A stretch of DNA of 64,000 nucleotides from Opitutaceae bacterium (lineage in GTDB: Bacteria > Verrucomicrobiota > Verrucomicrobiia > Opitutales > Opitutaceae). Of the stretch, positions 26,179 to 35,117 are shown piece after piece. How positions within the stretch are numbered: the first letter of the stretch is position 1; every line of letters begins with the position of its first letter. A program made the translations under genes and the position numbers. The notes beneath the pieces are model-generated. The model had not been told where the DNA came from, ran no database searches, and saw only the letters and a program-made list of their open reading frames with translations. The stretch covers positions 62,001 to 126,000 of the forward strand of contig JAQUYL010000009.1 of assembly GCA_028691845.1 (NCBI GenBank), written 5' to 3'.

Positions 26179-27543
26179 TTACTGGTAAAGCCAGTATTTT
26201 CGACTTTGCTGCTGGAAAATCAGATTCTTGGCCCGCCAGTTCCGCAGAAAGCCTTCGACGTCGACCCGTGCACCATCGCGTTTGAGCGCGTTCCACCAAG
26301 CGGTCGAACCCACGTGGATGTTTAAAGTGCGTGCCCGGACCGGCGACAATTTTGCATAGGGGTTTTGGGGGGCATAGCGGCAGGCGAGGCGCATCAGGTA
26401 AAAGCTAAGTTCCGTAGGTCGCCAATCATCCCAGTCGATCACCTCCACATAGACGCCAGTGGTGGGCTTGTTGTCTCCATTGGGGGCAGAAACCTTGACG
26501 AAATTGAGGCCGGGCAGCTTGAGCGCTGCGAGATCCTTTATGAGTTGATCGGGTGTGCGCCCCCGGAACGACAGGCCGCGGAACGGATAAGAACGGCCGA
26601 TCCCGTGCGTAAAGCCGCTCTGTTCGCAACCGAGACCCACCATGGCGTAGCCCATCACGGCGGCGAAGTCCTGCACATAGGGCGACGTCGGGACGTAAGT
26701 GAGACCGGTTTCGGGCCAGCGCATCGAGCGCCGCCAGCCGCGCATGGGGATGACGGTGAGTCGGCCGCGGGCACGCACCTTGTCGGGGACGGCGAGCACG
26801 CCGGGGGCATCCTTGGCCATCCGTGCGAGTTCACCCAGGGTCAGGCCATGCACGTATGGCACGCAAAACGCGCCCACGCCACTCATCCATTCCCGGTCGA
26901 GCAACGGGCCGTCGACCTTGAGGCCGCCAAGGGGATTGGGCCGGTCGAGCACCACCACTTCAACACCGGCAAGGAAGCACGCCTCCATGGCATAACGCAT
27001 GACCACGTTGTAGGTGTAGGAGCGGACGCCGATGTCTTGAAGATCAATGAGGAGCGCATCGAGGCCCTTGAGTTGCGCCGGCGTGGGCCGGCGGTTCACG
27101 CCATGCAGCGAATAAATGGGCAGGCCGCTGCGCCGGTCGACGGTGTCGGCGACGTCCTTGCCCGCGCCTTCCGCACTGTAGAGACCGTGCTCGGGGGCAA
27201 AGAGGGAAACTAGCCGGACATTGCGGGCGCGGCGCAACACCTCGACGGTGCTGACGCCCAGGCGGTTTACTCCCGCCGCATGCGTGAGCAGGCCAATCTT
27301 TTTGCCGGCGACGGGGGCGAAATTCTGCGCTTCGAGCACGTCAATGCCGAGCATGACCACGGGACCGGCTGGTGGCGCGGGCGGCGGCAGACGGAAGGGC
27401 TTCGTCGCACCGGTGGCCTGGTTGGCCGCGCCGGGAGGAGGGGCGGCGCGGGTGGCACAGCCAACCGCCAGGACAAATGCACCAACCATCAGGGTTCCAA
27501 AGGTGATCTTCAAAAGTAGGGCAAGGGGCGGGCGCAGCAGCAT
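26179..27543 (-). CDS. DUF1343 lipoprotein, NamZ-like exo-beta-N-acetylmuramidase
   Basis: A 454-residue DUF1343 protein. NamZ of this family removes terminal MurNAc from peptidoglycan fragments. The lipobox LAVGC near residue 28 makes it a lipoprotein. Family landmarks are GIDVLEAQNFAPVAGKKIGLLTHAAGVNRLG, LFAPEHGLYSAEGAG, SLHGVNRRPTPAQLKGLDALLIDLQDIGVRSYTYN, VVLDRPNPLGG and a C-terminal SFRGRTPDQLIKDL segment. Glutamate in APEHG and aspartate in DLQDIG are conserved. The start at 27543 is set by the signal peptide. It lies 61 bp after the glycerate kinase gene on the same strand. Peptidoglycan recycling is the likely role. Confidence 0.9.
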   Translation of the reverse strand: MLLRPPLALLLKITFGTLMVGAFVLAVGCATRAAPPPGAANQATGATKPFRLPPPAPPAGPVVMLGIDVLEAQNFAPVAGKKIGLLTHAAGVNRLGVSTVEVLRRARNVRLVSLFAPEHGLYSAEGAGKDVADTVDRRSGLPIYSLHGVNRRPTPAQLKGLDALLIDLQDIGVRSYTYNVVMRYAMEACFLAGVEVVVLDRPNPLGGLKVDGPLLDREWMSGVGAFCVPYVHGLTLGELARMAKDAPGVLAVPDKVRARGRLTVIPMRGWRRSMRWPETGLTYVPTSPYVQDFAAVMGYAMVGLGCEQSGFTHGIGRSYPFRGLSFRGRTPDQLIKDLAALKLPGLNFVKVSAPNGDNKPTTGVYVEVIDWDDWRPTELSFYLMRLACRYAPQNPYAKLSPVRARTLNIHVGSTAWWNALKRDGARVDVEGFLRNWRAKNLIFQQQSRKYWLYQ

Positions 27544-27604
27544 GCTGCGTTTTTCTTGGGCGGCGGCGCCGAGCTTGGCGAGGAGAAAGCGCAGATCGGG
27601 GGCA

Positions 27605-28753
27605 TCACAGTTGTTGCGACAGGGCGGCCGCCAGCAGTTCGGCGGTGCGACGCAGCGCGTCGGACAGCGGCATGCCCGGCGGGGTGATGGCGTGAAGCGA
27701 GTCGGCCGCCGGCACCCCGAGGCTGCCGGCGAAGACATGGGCCTGTTTCCCCATGCGTCTGGCTTCGGCGTAAATTGAACCGGGGCCCTTGCCGGAAAGT
27801 GAGCTTTGATCAAACCTCCCCTCCCCGGTGATTACCAAGTCGGCGGCGGCGATGCGCTGCGACAGATCGAGCCAGCCGGACACGAGGTCGAAACCGGGCA
27901 GCAATCGTGCCTGGGCGGCCGCCATGAGACCGAAGGATATCCCGCCGGCAGCACCCGTCCCGGGAGTGGTGATAAGCTCGGGCGGCTGCGAGCAGTATTC
28001 GCAAAGCCGGCGTGCCATGGAGGCGACGGCGGCCTCAAGCCGCGGCAGATCCCCGGCGCGCAGGCCTTTCTGTGGTCCGTAGATTGCCGTGGCGCCCTGC
28101 GGACCCAGCAGGGGATTCGACACGTCGCAGGCGATGAAGACGGGAGGAAGGGAGGGGGATAATTTGCCCTCGATGCGCGCGATTTGCTCCCACGTCGCGG
28201 GCACGGGTGGAGAGATGATCCCGCCGGTCGTGGTGCGAAACTCGAAACCAAGCGCTGCTAGGGCGCCGAGGCCGAGATCGTTGGTGGCGCTGCCCCCGAT
28301 GCCGAGCAGAATGGCTGAACTCTGGCGTTCAGCGGCCGCGCGGATGAGCTGGCCCGTGCCGAACGTGGTCGTATGCCAGGGGTCCCGCTGCCCGGGTGGC
28401 AGCAGCGCGAGACCACTGGCGCCGGCCATCTCGACCACCGCCAGGGTGTCGGCGTCCGCCAGCGGAATGCTGGCGCGGACCGTGGCCGGCAGCCGGTCCG
28501 CCTTGACCAAGCCGAGAGGAGCCTCGATCGAGCCATTGCGCGGACCGGACACCTTCAGCACGATTCGCTGGCCGCCGGCGGCATGGGTGAGAATATCACC
28601 GAAGCCTTCTCCGCCGTCGGTGAGCGGGCAGAGATCGCAGTGCCAGTCGGCATGCTTGGCCGCCAAGGTGCGCGCGGCCACTTCGCATGCTTCGCGCGCC
28701 GTCAGCGCATCCTTGAATTTGTCGAAGGCAAGTAGGACACGCATGGGCTTCAC
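27605..28753 (-). CDS. glycerate kinase (GarK/GlxK family)
   Basis: A 382-residue type-1 glycerate kinase making 2- or 3-phosphoglycerate from glycerate. Signatures are RVLLAFDKFKDALTA at the N-terminus, CPLTDGGEGFGDIL, GIGGSATNDLGLGALAALGF (the most diagnostic block), CDVSNPLLGPQGA and GTGAAGGISFGL, and ITGEGRFDQSSLSGKGP. The GTG at 28753 and an ATG three codons later (28744) are both possible starts. It could belong to glyoxylate or tartronate use; no partner genes are nearby. It follows an aroG fragment on the same strand. Confidence 0.93.
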   Translation of the reverse strand: MKPMRVLLAFDKFKDALTAREACEVAARTLAAKHADWHCDLCPLTDGGEGFGDILTHAAGGQRIVLKVSGPRNGSIEAPLGLVKADRLPATVRASIPLADADTLAVVEMAGASGLALLPPGQRDPWHTTTFGTGQLIRAAAERQSSAILLGIGGSATNDLGLGALAALGFEFRTTTGGIISPPVPATWEQIARIEGKLSPSLPPVFIACDVSNPLLGPQGATAIYGPQKGLRAGDLPRLEAAVASMARRLCEYCSQPPELITTPGTGAAGGISFGLMAAAQARLLPGFDLVSGWLDLSQRIAAADLVITGEGRFDQSSLSGKGPGSIYAEARRMGKQAHVFAGSLGVPAADSLHAITPPGMPLSDALRRTAELLAAALSQQL

Positions 28754-28809
28754 GGTTTTTCAAAAATGGAAACGTTAATCGTGGAGGTCAACCCGGACCG
28801 GGATTTGAC

Positions 28810-29280
28810 TTAGGCTTGCGCGGCAAGGGATCGACGGGCTGTGGCTGCGCGGGCCAGGTTTTCGAGCACGGGCACGGTGCCGGCAAACGCCAGGGATCCG
28901 TCCGTCATGCTCTGCCCATGCACCAGCTTCTGGCCTTCCTTATGGTGCTGGCGACCGCCGACAATGTTGCTCTCGATCATGACGCCAATGATGGCGCGCT
29001 GCCCGGCGCCGACCTGGGCGGCGGTGGCGGAGGCCACCTGCACTTGCTGGTCTGGTTTTCTGGCGCTATTTGCGTGGCTGCAATCGATCATGACTACGAG
29101 CGGCAGACCGGCTTCGCGCAGCAGGAGGACGGTTTTGTCGACATGCCTGGCGGAATGGTTCGGGCCGGACAGGCTGCCGCCGCGAAGCGCGGGGTGTCCC
29201 TGGTTGCTTCCGGTTGTGGTGAGGACAGCGGGCGCGCCTTCGCGGGTGAAGGAGGGGAAACAATGCGGATGCGCAGGTCG
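28810..29280 (-). pseudogene. 3-deoxy-7-phosphoheptulonate synthase (AroG type), C-terminal fragment
   Basis: About 155 C-terminal residues of a class I DAHP synthase of about 350. HPHCFPSFTREGAPAVLTTTGS and HPALRGGSLSGPNHSARHV cover the substrate-binding K/R-GG region. VMIDCSHANSARKPDQQ contains the metal-binding histidine. IGVMIESNIVGGRQ carries the metal glutamate, and SMTDGSL supplies the last metal aspartate. The first half of the barrel, including KPRTS and the metal cysteine, is missing. Upstream the open frame to 29526 has no similarity. The fragment cannot be active. The cut point near 29280 is close to two TGTCA-TGACA palindromes. Confidence 0.8.
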
Positions 29281-29377
29281 ACGGTTGACGAGTGCATAAG
29301 GAGTCCGAGTGAACGCGGCACATGCGGAAAATGCACGGAGATTCTGCGCGCCATCGAAGTCCGGTCCGCCCGGATAT

Positions 29378-29398
29378 TTGTCATCTATTAGATGACAA
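29378..29398. repeat. palindrome, copy B of the TGTCAY-N7-RTGACA family
   Basis: TTGTCATC-TATTA-GATGACAA: perfect 8-bp arms. It shares the core CTATTAG with other copies and lies between the aroG fragment and the RlmM-like gene, 232 bp before the latter. Confidence 0.65.
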
Positions 29399-29423
29399 TG
29401 GCTCGGATATACTCTGGAGATGA

Positions 29424-29442
29424 TGTCATTTATCAGATGACA
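29424..29442. repeat. palindrome, copy C of the TGTCAY-N7-RTGACA family
   Basis: TGTCAT-TTATCAG-ATGACA: 6-bp arms, 7-nt core. It is 25 bp from copy B in the same orientation of the core. Confidence 0.65.
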
Positions 29443-29629
29443 AATCTTATGGGCCGGGCCGGGCGGCATGCGGTGGAGGCGAATTTCCGCCGTGACGCGC
29501 GGGGCGAGTGCGGCCAAAAACTGCAATTATGATTGCATGCACAAAATTGGAGGCGGGTGTTTTTGCGCTGTATCGGACGTTTCAGGGACCCTGCCTTGCC
29601 CAGCCGACCGCTGCCACCACCCTTTCAGT

Positions 29630-30655
29630 ATGATCTTTTGCTGCCAGTCCGGTTTTGAAACCATGCAGGCCAGGGAACTGGCGGAATACGGTCTGACGGC
29701 AGGCGAGCAGGGACCGGGGTGGGTGAGGGAGAGATCCGCCGGATCGCCACCGGCAGCCGATGTAACCCAAAGGGAGTGGGTTTTCCCGCACCGGATCATG
29801 CTCGCGCCGGTTGAACGGCTGGGAAAGTCGGTGAATGCGCTCGCGCAGCAACTGGTGGATGATTTTGCAGGCGGGCTGCGCGGCGAGCGGATCGATGCGC
29901 CCTGGCCGTGTGTGTTCGCCGCGGCGGATGGCATGCCGGGATTGAACCGGCGGGCGGCGGCGGTGGAGGAGGCGTTTCATCATTTACTGAGAAAACGGCT
30001 GTCTCGCGTGGCGAAACTGGCCGGGCCTGAACTGCCGCGCGGAAGCGGAACGGCACGGGGCTGGTTTGTGTTTTTTGTCGATTTCGGGCGGGTTCTGGCA
30101 TCGCGAACCGCCTGGCTCGGCGGGCAGCGGCGCATGGCGGACGATCCGCTCGCGCCGTCGCGTTCCTACCTCAAGGTCGAGGAAGCCTACGGCGTGCTCG
30201 GTCGCGAACCGCAGGCGGGCGAGGTGGTCGTGGATCTCGGCGCAGCGCCAGGAGGATGGAGTTACAGCGCGGCGAAACGGGGTGCGCGCGTCGTCGCGGT
30301 GGACAATGGCCCGCTCAAAGGCGGGGCGCTGAATCATCCGCAGATCGAACATCGCCGCGAGGACGCGTTCAGATTTCATCCGGCGAGGGGCGAGCTTTTC
30401 GACTGGCTCTTTTGCGATCTGGTGGAGGAACCGCATCATGTGTTACACGACATCGTAGAACCCTGGCTGGTGGGCGGCTGGTGCCGACGGTGGGTCATCA
30501 ATCTCAAGTTCGGCCGCGTGGATCCAATCGCACTGCTGCGAGAACTCCGCGCGCCCGGCTTCCCGCTGGCCCGGCCGGGGACGCGCTGGCTTTCTCGCCA
30601 TCTATACCACGACCGGGAGGAAATCACCTTGGTAGGAGAAACCAAATATTCATGA
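29630..30655 (+). CDS. RlmM-like 23S rRNA 2'-O-methyltransferase
   Basis: A 341-residue SAM-dependent methyltransferase similar to RlmM, which methylates C2498 of 23S rRNA. The N-terminus (MIFCCQSGFETMQARELAEYG) resembles the THUMP-associated domain. The catalytic FtsJ/RrmJ-type domain has VVVDLGAAPGGWSYSAAKRGARVVAVDNGPL (motif I) and LFDWLFCDLVEEPHHV (motif with the catalytic aspartate). INLKFG carries the lysine of the K-D-K-E tetrad, and the glutamate is probably in REEITLVG. The start at 29630 is the first ATG that gives RlmM-like sequence. Its stop overlaps the next start (ATGA), coupling two RNA methyltransferases. Confidence 0.88.
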   Translation: MIFCCQSGFETMQARELAEYGLTAGEQGPGWVRERSAGSPPAADVTQREWVFPHRIMLAPVERLGKSVNALAQQLVDDFAGGLRGERIDAPWPCVFAAADGMPGLNRRAAAVEEAFHHLLRKRLSRVAKLAGPELPRGSGTARGWFVFFVDFGRVLASRTAWLGGQRRMADDPLAPSRSYLKVEEAYGVLGREPQAGEVVVDLGAAPGGWSYSAAKRGARVVAVDNGPLKGGALNHPQIEHRREDAFRFHPARGELFDWLFCDLVEEPHHVLHDIVEPWLVGGWCRRWVINLKFGRVDPIALLRELRAPGFPLARPGTRWLSRHLYHDREEITLVGETKYS

Positions 30656-31416
30656 AATCACCGATTTTGGACAAACCACGCGAGGTGGCGGTCTGCGGCT
30701 GGCAGGCGGTCGCTGCGCTCATGGAGCGGCATCCGGATGAAGTGCTGCGGCTGTTTTTCGATGCCCCTACGGGCCGACGGGCGGGCGGCTTCTGCCAGCT
30801 GCTGGCACGTAAGAAAAAAGTCTACCGGCAGGTGCCCTCCGCGGAGTTGGAAAAGGTTTCCGGGACCATGCATCACGGCGGTATTGTCGCGATCATTGCC
30901 GGGCGGGCATTGCGACGTGTGACCCGCGAAACCATCGAGGGTTGGGCCCGGGCGAAGGCCCCGCTGCTGTTGCTCGACCGGGTGAGCAATCACCACAATC
31001 TTGGCGCGGTGGTGCGTACTGCCGCGTTTTTCGGGGTGCGCGCCATCATCATTCCGGATCATCCGCAGCAGGCGCTGCCGGGCGAGTCGACCTATCGCGT
31101 GGCGGAAGGAGGCATGGAATTTGTCGACTTCTACCGCGTGCCGGCACTGCCGGCCCTTGGGGTGGAGATGAAACGGCACTTCTGTCTCATCGGCACCAGC
31201 CTGCGCGGCAACCAGCTTTCGCCCCGCGAAGTGATGCAACGCGGATTGCCGCGGCCGCCGGTCATCATCCTCGGCAACGAGGAAAAGGGCATGTCCCCCG
31301 AAATGACGGCGGTGTGCGATCGTCTCGTGAAAATTGCCGGAACGGACACGATCGAATCGCTCAACGTGTCTGCGGCAGCGGCCGTGCTTTGCTGGGAATT
31401 CTTCGGAAAACACTGA
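30652..31416 (+). CDS. TrmH/SpoU-family RNA 2'-O-methyltransferase
   Basis: A 254-residue SPOUT enzyme. An N-terminal substrate-binding domain (VCGWQAVAALMERHPDEVLRLFF) is of the RlmB/TrmH type. The knotted catalytic domain has the three motifs: LLLLDRVSNHHNLGAVVRTAAFFGV (motif 1, catalytic arginine), VIILGNEEKGMSP (motif 2) and IESLNVSAAAAVLCWEF (motif 3). The target (tRNA or rRNA) cannot be decided, although the coupling with an RlmM-like gene suggests rRNA. ATG at 30652 overlaps the upstream stop by four bases. Confidence 0.92.
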   Translation: MKSPILDKPREVAVCGWQAVAALMERHPDEVLRLFFDAPTGRRAGGFCQLLARKKKVYRQVPSAELEKVSGTMHHGGIVAIIAGRALRRVTRETIEGWARAKAPLLLLDRVSNHHNLGAVVRTAAFFGVRAIIIPDHPQQALPGESTYRVAEGGMEFVDFYRVPALPALGVEMKRHFCLIGTSLRGNQLSPREVMQRGLPRPPVIILGNEEKGMSPEMTAVCDRLVKIAGTDTIESLNVSAAAAVLCWEFFGKH

Positions 31417-31579
31417 CGTTCTTCCAATTCGCACCGGGTCGGTCTATTTTGACTTTATCTTTCCGGACCCGGCGCCAAATTGTTATGCGGCTACCCGCCC
31501 GAGGCATGCCCCGCCTGCCGAACTGTATGCCCACCGCATGCAGAACGACACGGGTTCCAACCTGCTTGCTTTATTCTCT

Positions 31580-32368
31580 ATGAACCTTGGTCTTGAGGGG
31601 AAATCCGTTATCGTCTGTGCCTCCAGTGCCGGTCTGGGGAAGGCGACTGCACTCGAATTCGCCCGGGAAGGGGCGCGCGTCATGCTGTGCAGCCGGCGCG
31701 AAGCCGAACTCAGGCGCGCGGTCGCGGACATCAAGACCGCCACAGGCTACGAGCCCCGCTACACCGTCGCCGACATGACCAAAGACGCTGATATCATCCG
31801 CCTGGTCGAGGCGACGGTGCATGCATTCGGTGGCGTGTTTGCCTTGGTCAACAACAGCGGCGGTCCCCCGGCCGGTACGTTTGACCAGTTCGACGACAAG
31901 GCCTGGCAGGGTGCTTTCGAACTCAACCTGCTCAGCTATATTCGCAGCATACGCGCCGTGCTGCCGCATCTGCGCCAGGCCGGCGAAGGACGCATCGTCA
32001 ACTTCACCTCCTCCTCGGTGAAGGGCCCGATCGAAAATCTGATCCTTTCTAACACGTTTCGTACCGGAGTGATGGGCCTGACCAAGACCCTTGCGGGCGA
32101 GCTGGGGCGCGACCGCATCCTCATTAATGTCATTGGGCCCGGCCGGATCAGCACCGACCGCTTGGAGCAACTCGACCAGATGCGCGCCCAAAGGACCGGC
32201 ACAACGGTGGAAGCGGTCCGCGCCGCCGCCTGCAAAGCCATCCCGCTGGGGCGCTACGGCACGCCGGAGGAATTCTCAAAACTGGCCGTTTTCCTGGCCT
32301 CACCGGCCAACTCCTACCTCACCGGCCAGACGATCCTCGTCGATGGCGGCATGACCAAGGCCTATTAA
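31580..32368 (+). CDS. SDR-family oxidoreductase with atypical active site
   Basis: A 262-residue short-chain dehydrogenase fold. The NAD(P)-binding TGxxxGxG region is degenerate (VCASSAGLGKATALEFA), and the NNAG position reads NNSGG. The usual YxxxK is absent: SSSVKGPIENLILSNTFRTGVMG shows Ser and Arg where the catalytic Tyr and Lys should be. This is a known SDR subgroup (SVKxPI..LxLSNxxRxGV). Substrate is unknown. It ends with GQTILVDGGMTKAY, the normal SDR terminus. The gene lies 4 bp before the DapA-like gene, so the two are probably one operon and one pathway. Confidence 0.88.
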   Translation: MNLGLEGKSVIVCASSAGLGKATALEFAREGARVMLCSRREAELRRAVADIKTATGYEPRYTVADMTKDADIIRLVEATVHAFGGVFALVNNSGGPPAGTFDQFDDKAWQGAFELNLLSYIRSIRAVLPHLRQAGEGRIVNFTSSSVKGPIENLILSNTFRTGVMGLTKTLAGELGRDRILINVIGPGRISTDRLEQLDQMRAQRTGTTVEAVRAAACKAIPLGRYGTPEEFSKLAVFLASPANSYLTGQTILVDGGMTKAY

Positions 32369-32372
32369 ACTC

Positions 32373-33335
32373 ATGTCTGCAGAAGCTTCTCCATTTCAAG
32401 GCGTGATTCCGGTCCTCCCCACGCCGTTCCACGACGACGAAACCCTCGATCTCACTTCGTTGGAGCGAATCGTCACCTTCGCGGTTGAGCAGGGAGTCAA
32501 CGGACTCACATTGCTCGGCGTTCTGGGCGAAGCGAATCGTCTGACCGGGGCGGAACGGACCCGGCTGATTCGCGTGGTCGTCCAAGCGGCTCCCGGGCTT
32601 CCGGTGATCGTGGGCACGAGCCATGCCGGCACCGCCGCCACGATCGCCCTCAGTCGCGAGGCGGCCGACCTGGGCGCCGCTGCCATCATGGTTGCGCCGT
32701 CAAAACAGCCTGCCCCGAGTGACGAAACGGTGTTCGATTATTTTCACCGTGTGGCGGAAAAGACCAGCCTGCCGATTGTCCTGCAGGACCATCCGCAATC
32801 GACTGAGGTGCACATGCCCGTAAGCCTCATCCTGCGCCTCGTGCAGGAGATCCCGGCCATCGCCTGTATCAAGGCGGAAGCCACGCCGAGTCCTTCCAAG
32901 ATCGCCGCGCTCCGCGCCGGCCTCATCCAGTCGGGCCGGCCGGTCACAATCCTGACTGGATTGGGCGGTCTGTACGGATTCTTCGATCTCGAGCGTGGTT
33001 CGGATGGATTTAACACCGGGTTCGCCTTCCCTGAGGTGCTGGTGGCGATCATGCGTTGTGCCCGCGCCGGGGACTGGGATGGCGCCTATCGGATATACCG
33101 GCGCTACCTGCCGTTGATCGTGTTTGAACAGCAACCGGGTCTGGCGATCCGCAAGGAAATCCTGCGGCAACGCGGCCTGTTATCGTGCGGCCTGGTGCGC
33201 CATCCGGGCGCCAACATTGACCCCGCCACACAGTCCCAGCTCGGTCATCTGCTCAGCCGTACCTTTCCTTGCCAGGACCTGACCAAGCCAGTGCGCATCG
33301 AGGTTCACGATGTGATCTCGCCGGCAGGAACCTGA
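32373..33335 (+). CDS. dihydrodipicolinate synthase/N-acetylneuraminate lyase family protein, atypical
   Basis: A 320-residue TIM-barrel aldolase of the DapA superfamily. The Schiff-base lysine is kept in AIACIKAEATPS. Two other canonical residues are not: the GTTGE loop reads GVLGEANRL (both threonines lost), and the tyrosine of YNxPxxTG is glutamine in LQDHPQSTEV. So it is not a DHDPS or a standard NanA. It probably acts on another 2-oxo acid. The SDR gene just upstream supports a catabolic pair. Confidence 0.85.
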   Translation: MSAEASPFQGVIPVLPTPFHDDETLDLTSLERIVTFAVEQGVNGLTLLGVLGEANRLTGAERTRLIRVVVQAAPGLPVIVGTSHAGTAATIALSREAADLGAAAIMVAPSKQPAPSDETVFDYFHRVAEKTSLPIVLQDHPQSTEVHMPVSLILRLVQEIPAIACIKAEATPSPSKIAALRAGLIQSGRPVTILTGLGGLYGFFDLERGSDGFNTGFAFPEVLVAIMRCARAGDWDGAYRIYRRYLPLIVFEQQPGLAIRKEILRQRGLLSCGLVRHPGANIDPATQSQLGHLLSRTFPCQDLTKPVRIEVHDVISPAGT

Positions 33336-33507
33336 ACAATCAATGGCGTGATGCCCCGCTCCGAGCGGTACCACGAGGATTTCCCCAATAGCACTCCCAT
33401 CCTTGGCAATCCCGAACTCCCCCCGATCCATGAACGGTGCAATATTCCCCTCCATCCATTTAGTGTGCAACGGCAGAAGGCAATTGAGGTCGAGCCCGGT
33501 CAGTCCA

Positions 33508-34695
33508 ATGCGCCTCCGATCGGGTGTTTCTATCATGGCCGCGCTTGCTGCCGCAGTGACGATCGGCTCGATCCGAATCCAAGCCCAGGCCCCGGCAGCG
33601 GGGATTGTGATCGATTCCCTCGATCTCCAGAAGAAGCGAAATGAAATTGTCGCCGCGAAGGGCAAGAAAGTGTTCTATGCGAACAAACGATTCGACCTGG
33701 ACAAACTGCCGCACTATGTGCCGGAGCGGCAGGTCTTCGGACTAATCCGCATGTGGGGGCTGAATTACATCTGGGATTCCCCGCTGGCAAAATACTGGGA
33801 GGAAGGCTTCCGCAAATTCCAACCGGGAGTTGCCTTCGAATACCACATGCCGACAGCTCTGACGTCGACGTCGGCGCTGGTCACCGGGGTGGCCGATATC
33901 GGTGCCAATCGGAAGATGACGTTTACGGAAATCCTGCAATTCGAACGGATGTTCAGCTACGATCCGTTCGAGATCCCCATGGCCACTGGCTCACTCGACG
34001 TGACGGGGTATTCCGACGCCATGTGCATCTTCGTCAACCAGGACAATCCGATCTCCCAACTCACGCTCAAACAGTTGGACGGGATCTTTGGGGCGGCGCG
34101 CGAGGGCGGCTTTGTTAGGAACACCTGGCATCCGGAGTTTGCGCGCGGCCCGGAGGAAAACATCCGCACTTGGGGCCAGCTCGGACTGACGGGCGAATGG
34201 CAGGCCAAATCGATTCATCCGCACGGCGCGGTCATCAAGTATGACACCGCCACGAAATTCGCGGATGCCGTGCTGCACAGCAGCGACATGTGGAATGAAA
34301 ACACCCGCATGCACTGCAACACCCAGCTGGCCGATGGCACATGGGCGAGCTGGGCCGCCCAGATCGCCGATGGGGTGGCGGCTGATCGTTATGCGATCGG
34401 TTATACCGGGCACTTCTACAACAGCCCGAAATTAAAAGTGGTCGCGATTCAGTTCAAGGACGGCGGCCCCTACGTCGAGCCTACCCTTGAGTCGGTCCAG
34501 AGCCGGGAATATGAACTCTTTCAGGCGAACTATTGGTATCTGAACCGTCCTCCCGGGCAGCCGATCGATTCCAAGGTCAAAGAGTACCTGCGGTATGTTC
34601 TGAGCCGGGAAGGGCAGGAGCAAGTGGTAAGAGACGGCAAGTACCTGCCGCTGAATGCCACCCTGGTGCGCGAAGCATTGCAGAGCCTCAATTAG
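33508..34695 (+). CDS. PstS-like periplasmic substrate-binding protein
   Basis: A 395-residue exported protein with a signal peptide ending AQA near residue 27. The mature part resembles the PBP-like domain of phosphate-binding proteins. Examples are LIRMWGLNYIWDSPLAKYWEEGF, VTGVADIGANRKMTFTE (cf. PstS ADIGxxSR), VTGYSDAMCIFVNQDNPISQLTLKQLDGIF (the PstS KGLVIVxNxxNPISxLT block) and a final LRYVLSREGQEQV. The ligand could be phosphate or another small anion; no permease or ATPase follows, so it is an orphan. Start at 33508 is set by the signal peptide. Confidence 0.78.
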   Translation: MRLRSGVSIMAALAAAVTIGSIRIQAQAPAAGIVIDSLDLQKKRNEIVAAKGKKVFYANKRFDLDKLPHYVPERQVFGLIRMWGLNYIWDSPLAKYWEEGFRKFQPGVAFEYHMPTALTSTSALVTGVADIGANRKMTFTEILQFERMFSYDPFEIPMATGSLDVTGYSDAMCIFVNQDNPISQLTLKQLDGIFGAAREGGFVRNTWHPEFARGPEENIRTWGQLGLTGEWQAKSIHPHGAVIKYDTATKFADAVLHSSDMWNENTRMHCNTQLADGTWASWAAQIADGVAADRYAIGYTGHFYNSPKLKVVAIQFKDGGPYVEPTLESVQSREYELFQANYWYLNRPPGQPIDSKVKEYLRYVLSREGQEQVVRDGKYLPLNATLVREALQSLN

Positions 34696-35117
34696 GGGCG
34701 GTCTTGAGGCACCAGTCTCATGCCGCGTCTCAGTTCCACCTGGTCTGGACGGGACTGCCGGGCCGTGCGCGGCTCCTTCAATCTAGGTCCACGGTGCGCC
34801 TCAACTGATATTTCCGGCCGTCGGGATCAGACCGGTAGATGTCCACTGAGGCTCGTAAGTCTGTAATCCGGAATTTTAGGAAAGTGCTGGGCGGACCCGT
34901 GTCCCCGGCGCCGCGGGCATGAGAGAAATCATAGTTTTCCCGCAGTATTGGTGTTTGTCGAACCGCCGGACTACAACCGCAACACAGCCACGTGCTTGCG
35001 CACCCAGCGGAAATCCGCCGCTCCCCATTTAGTTGACCTTATCGCCGGGAAATAGGCTCAGGAGAGTGGTTGGGCTGAGGGGACTCCGCGCAAAGACAGG
35101 GCGGGGATGACCATTCG
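34696..35117. other. 422-bp intergenic region, no gene recognised
   Basis: It separates the convergent PstS-like gene and M20 peptidase gene. There is no open frame with protein-like sequence, and no terminator hairpin with a T-tract was found. A 12-mer GCTTGCGCACCC near 35000 also occurs near 44620, too short to interpret. Confidence 0.5.
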
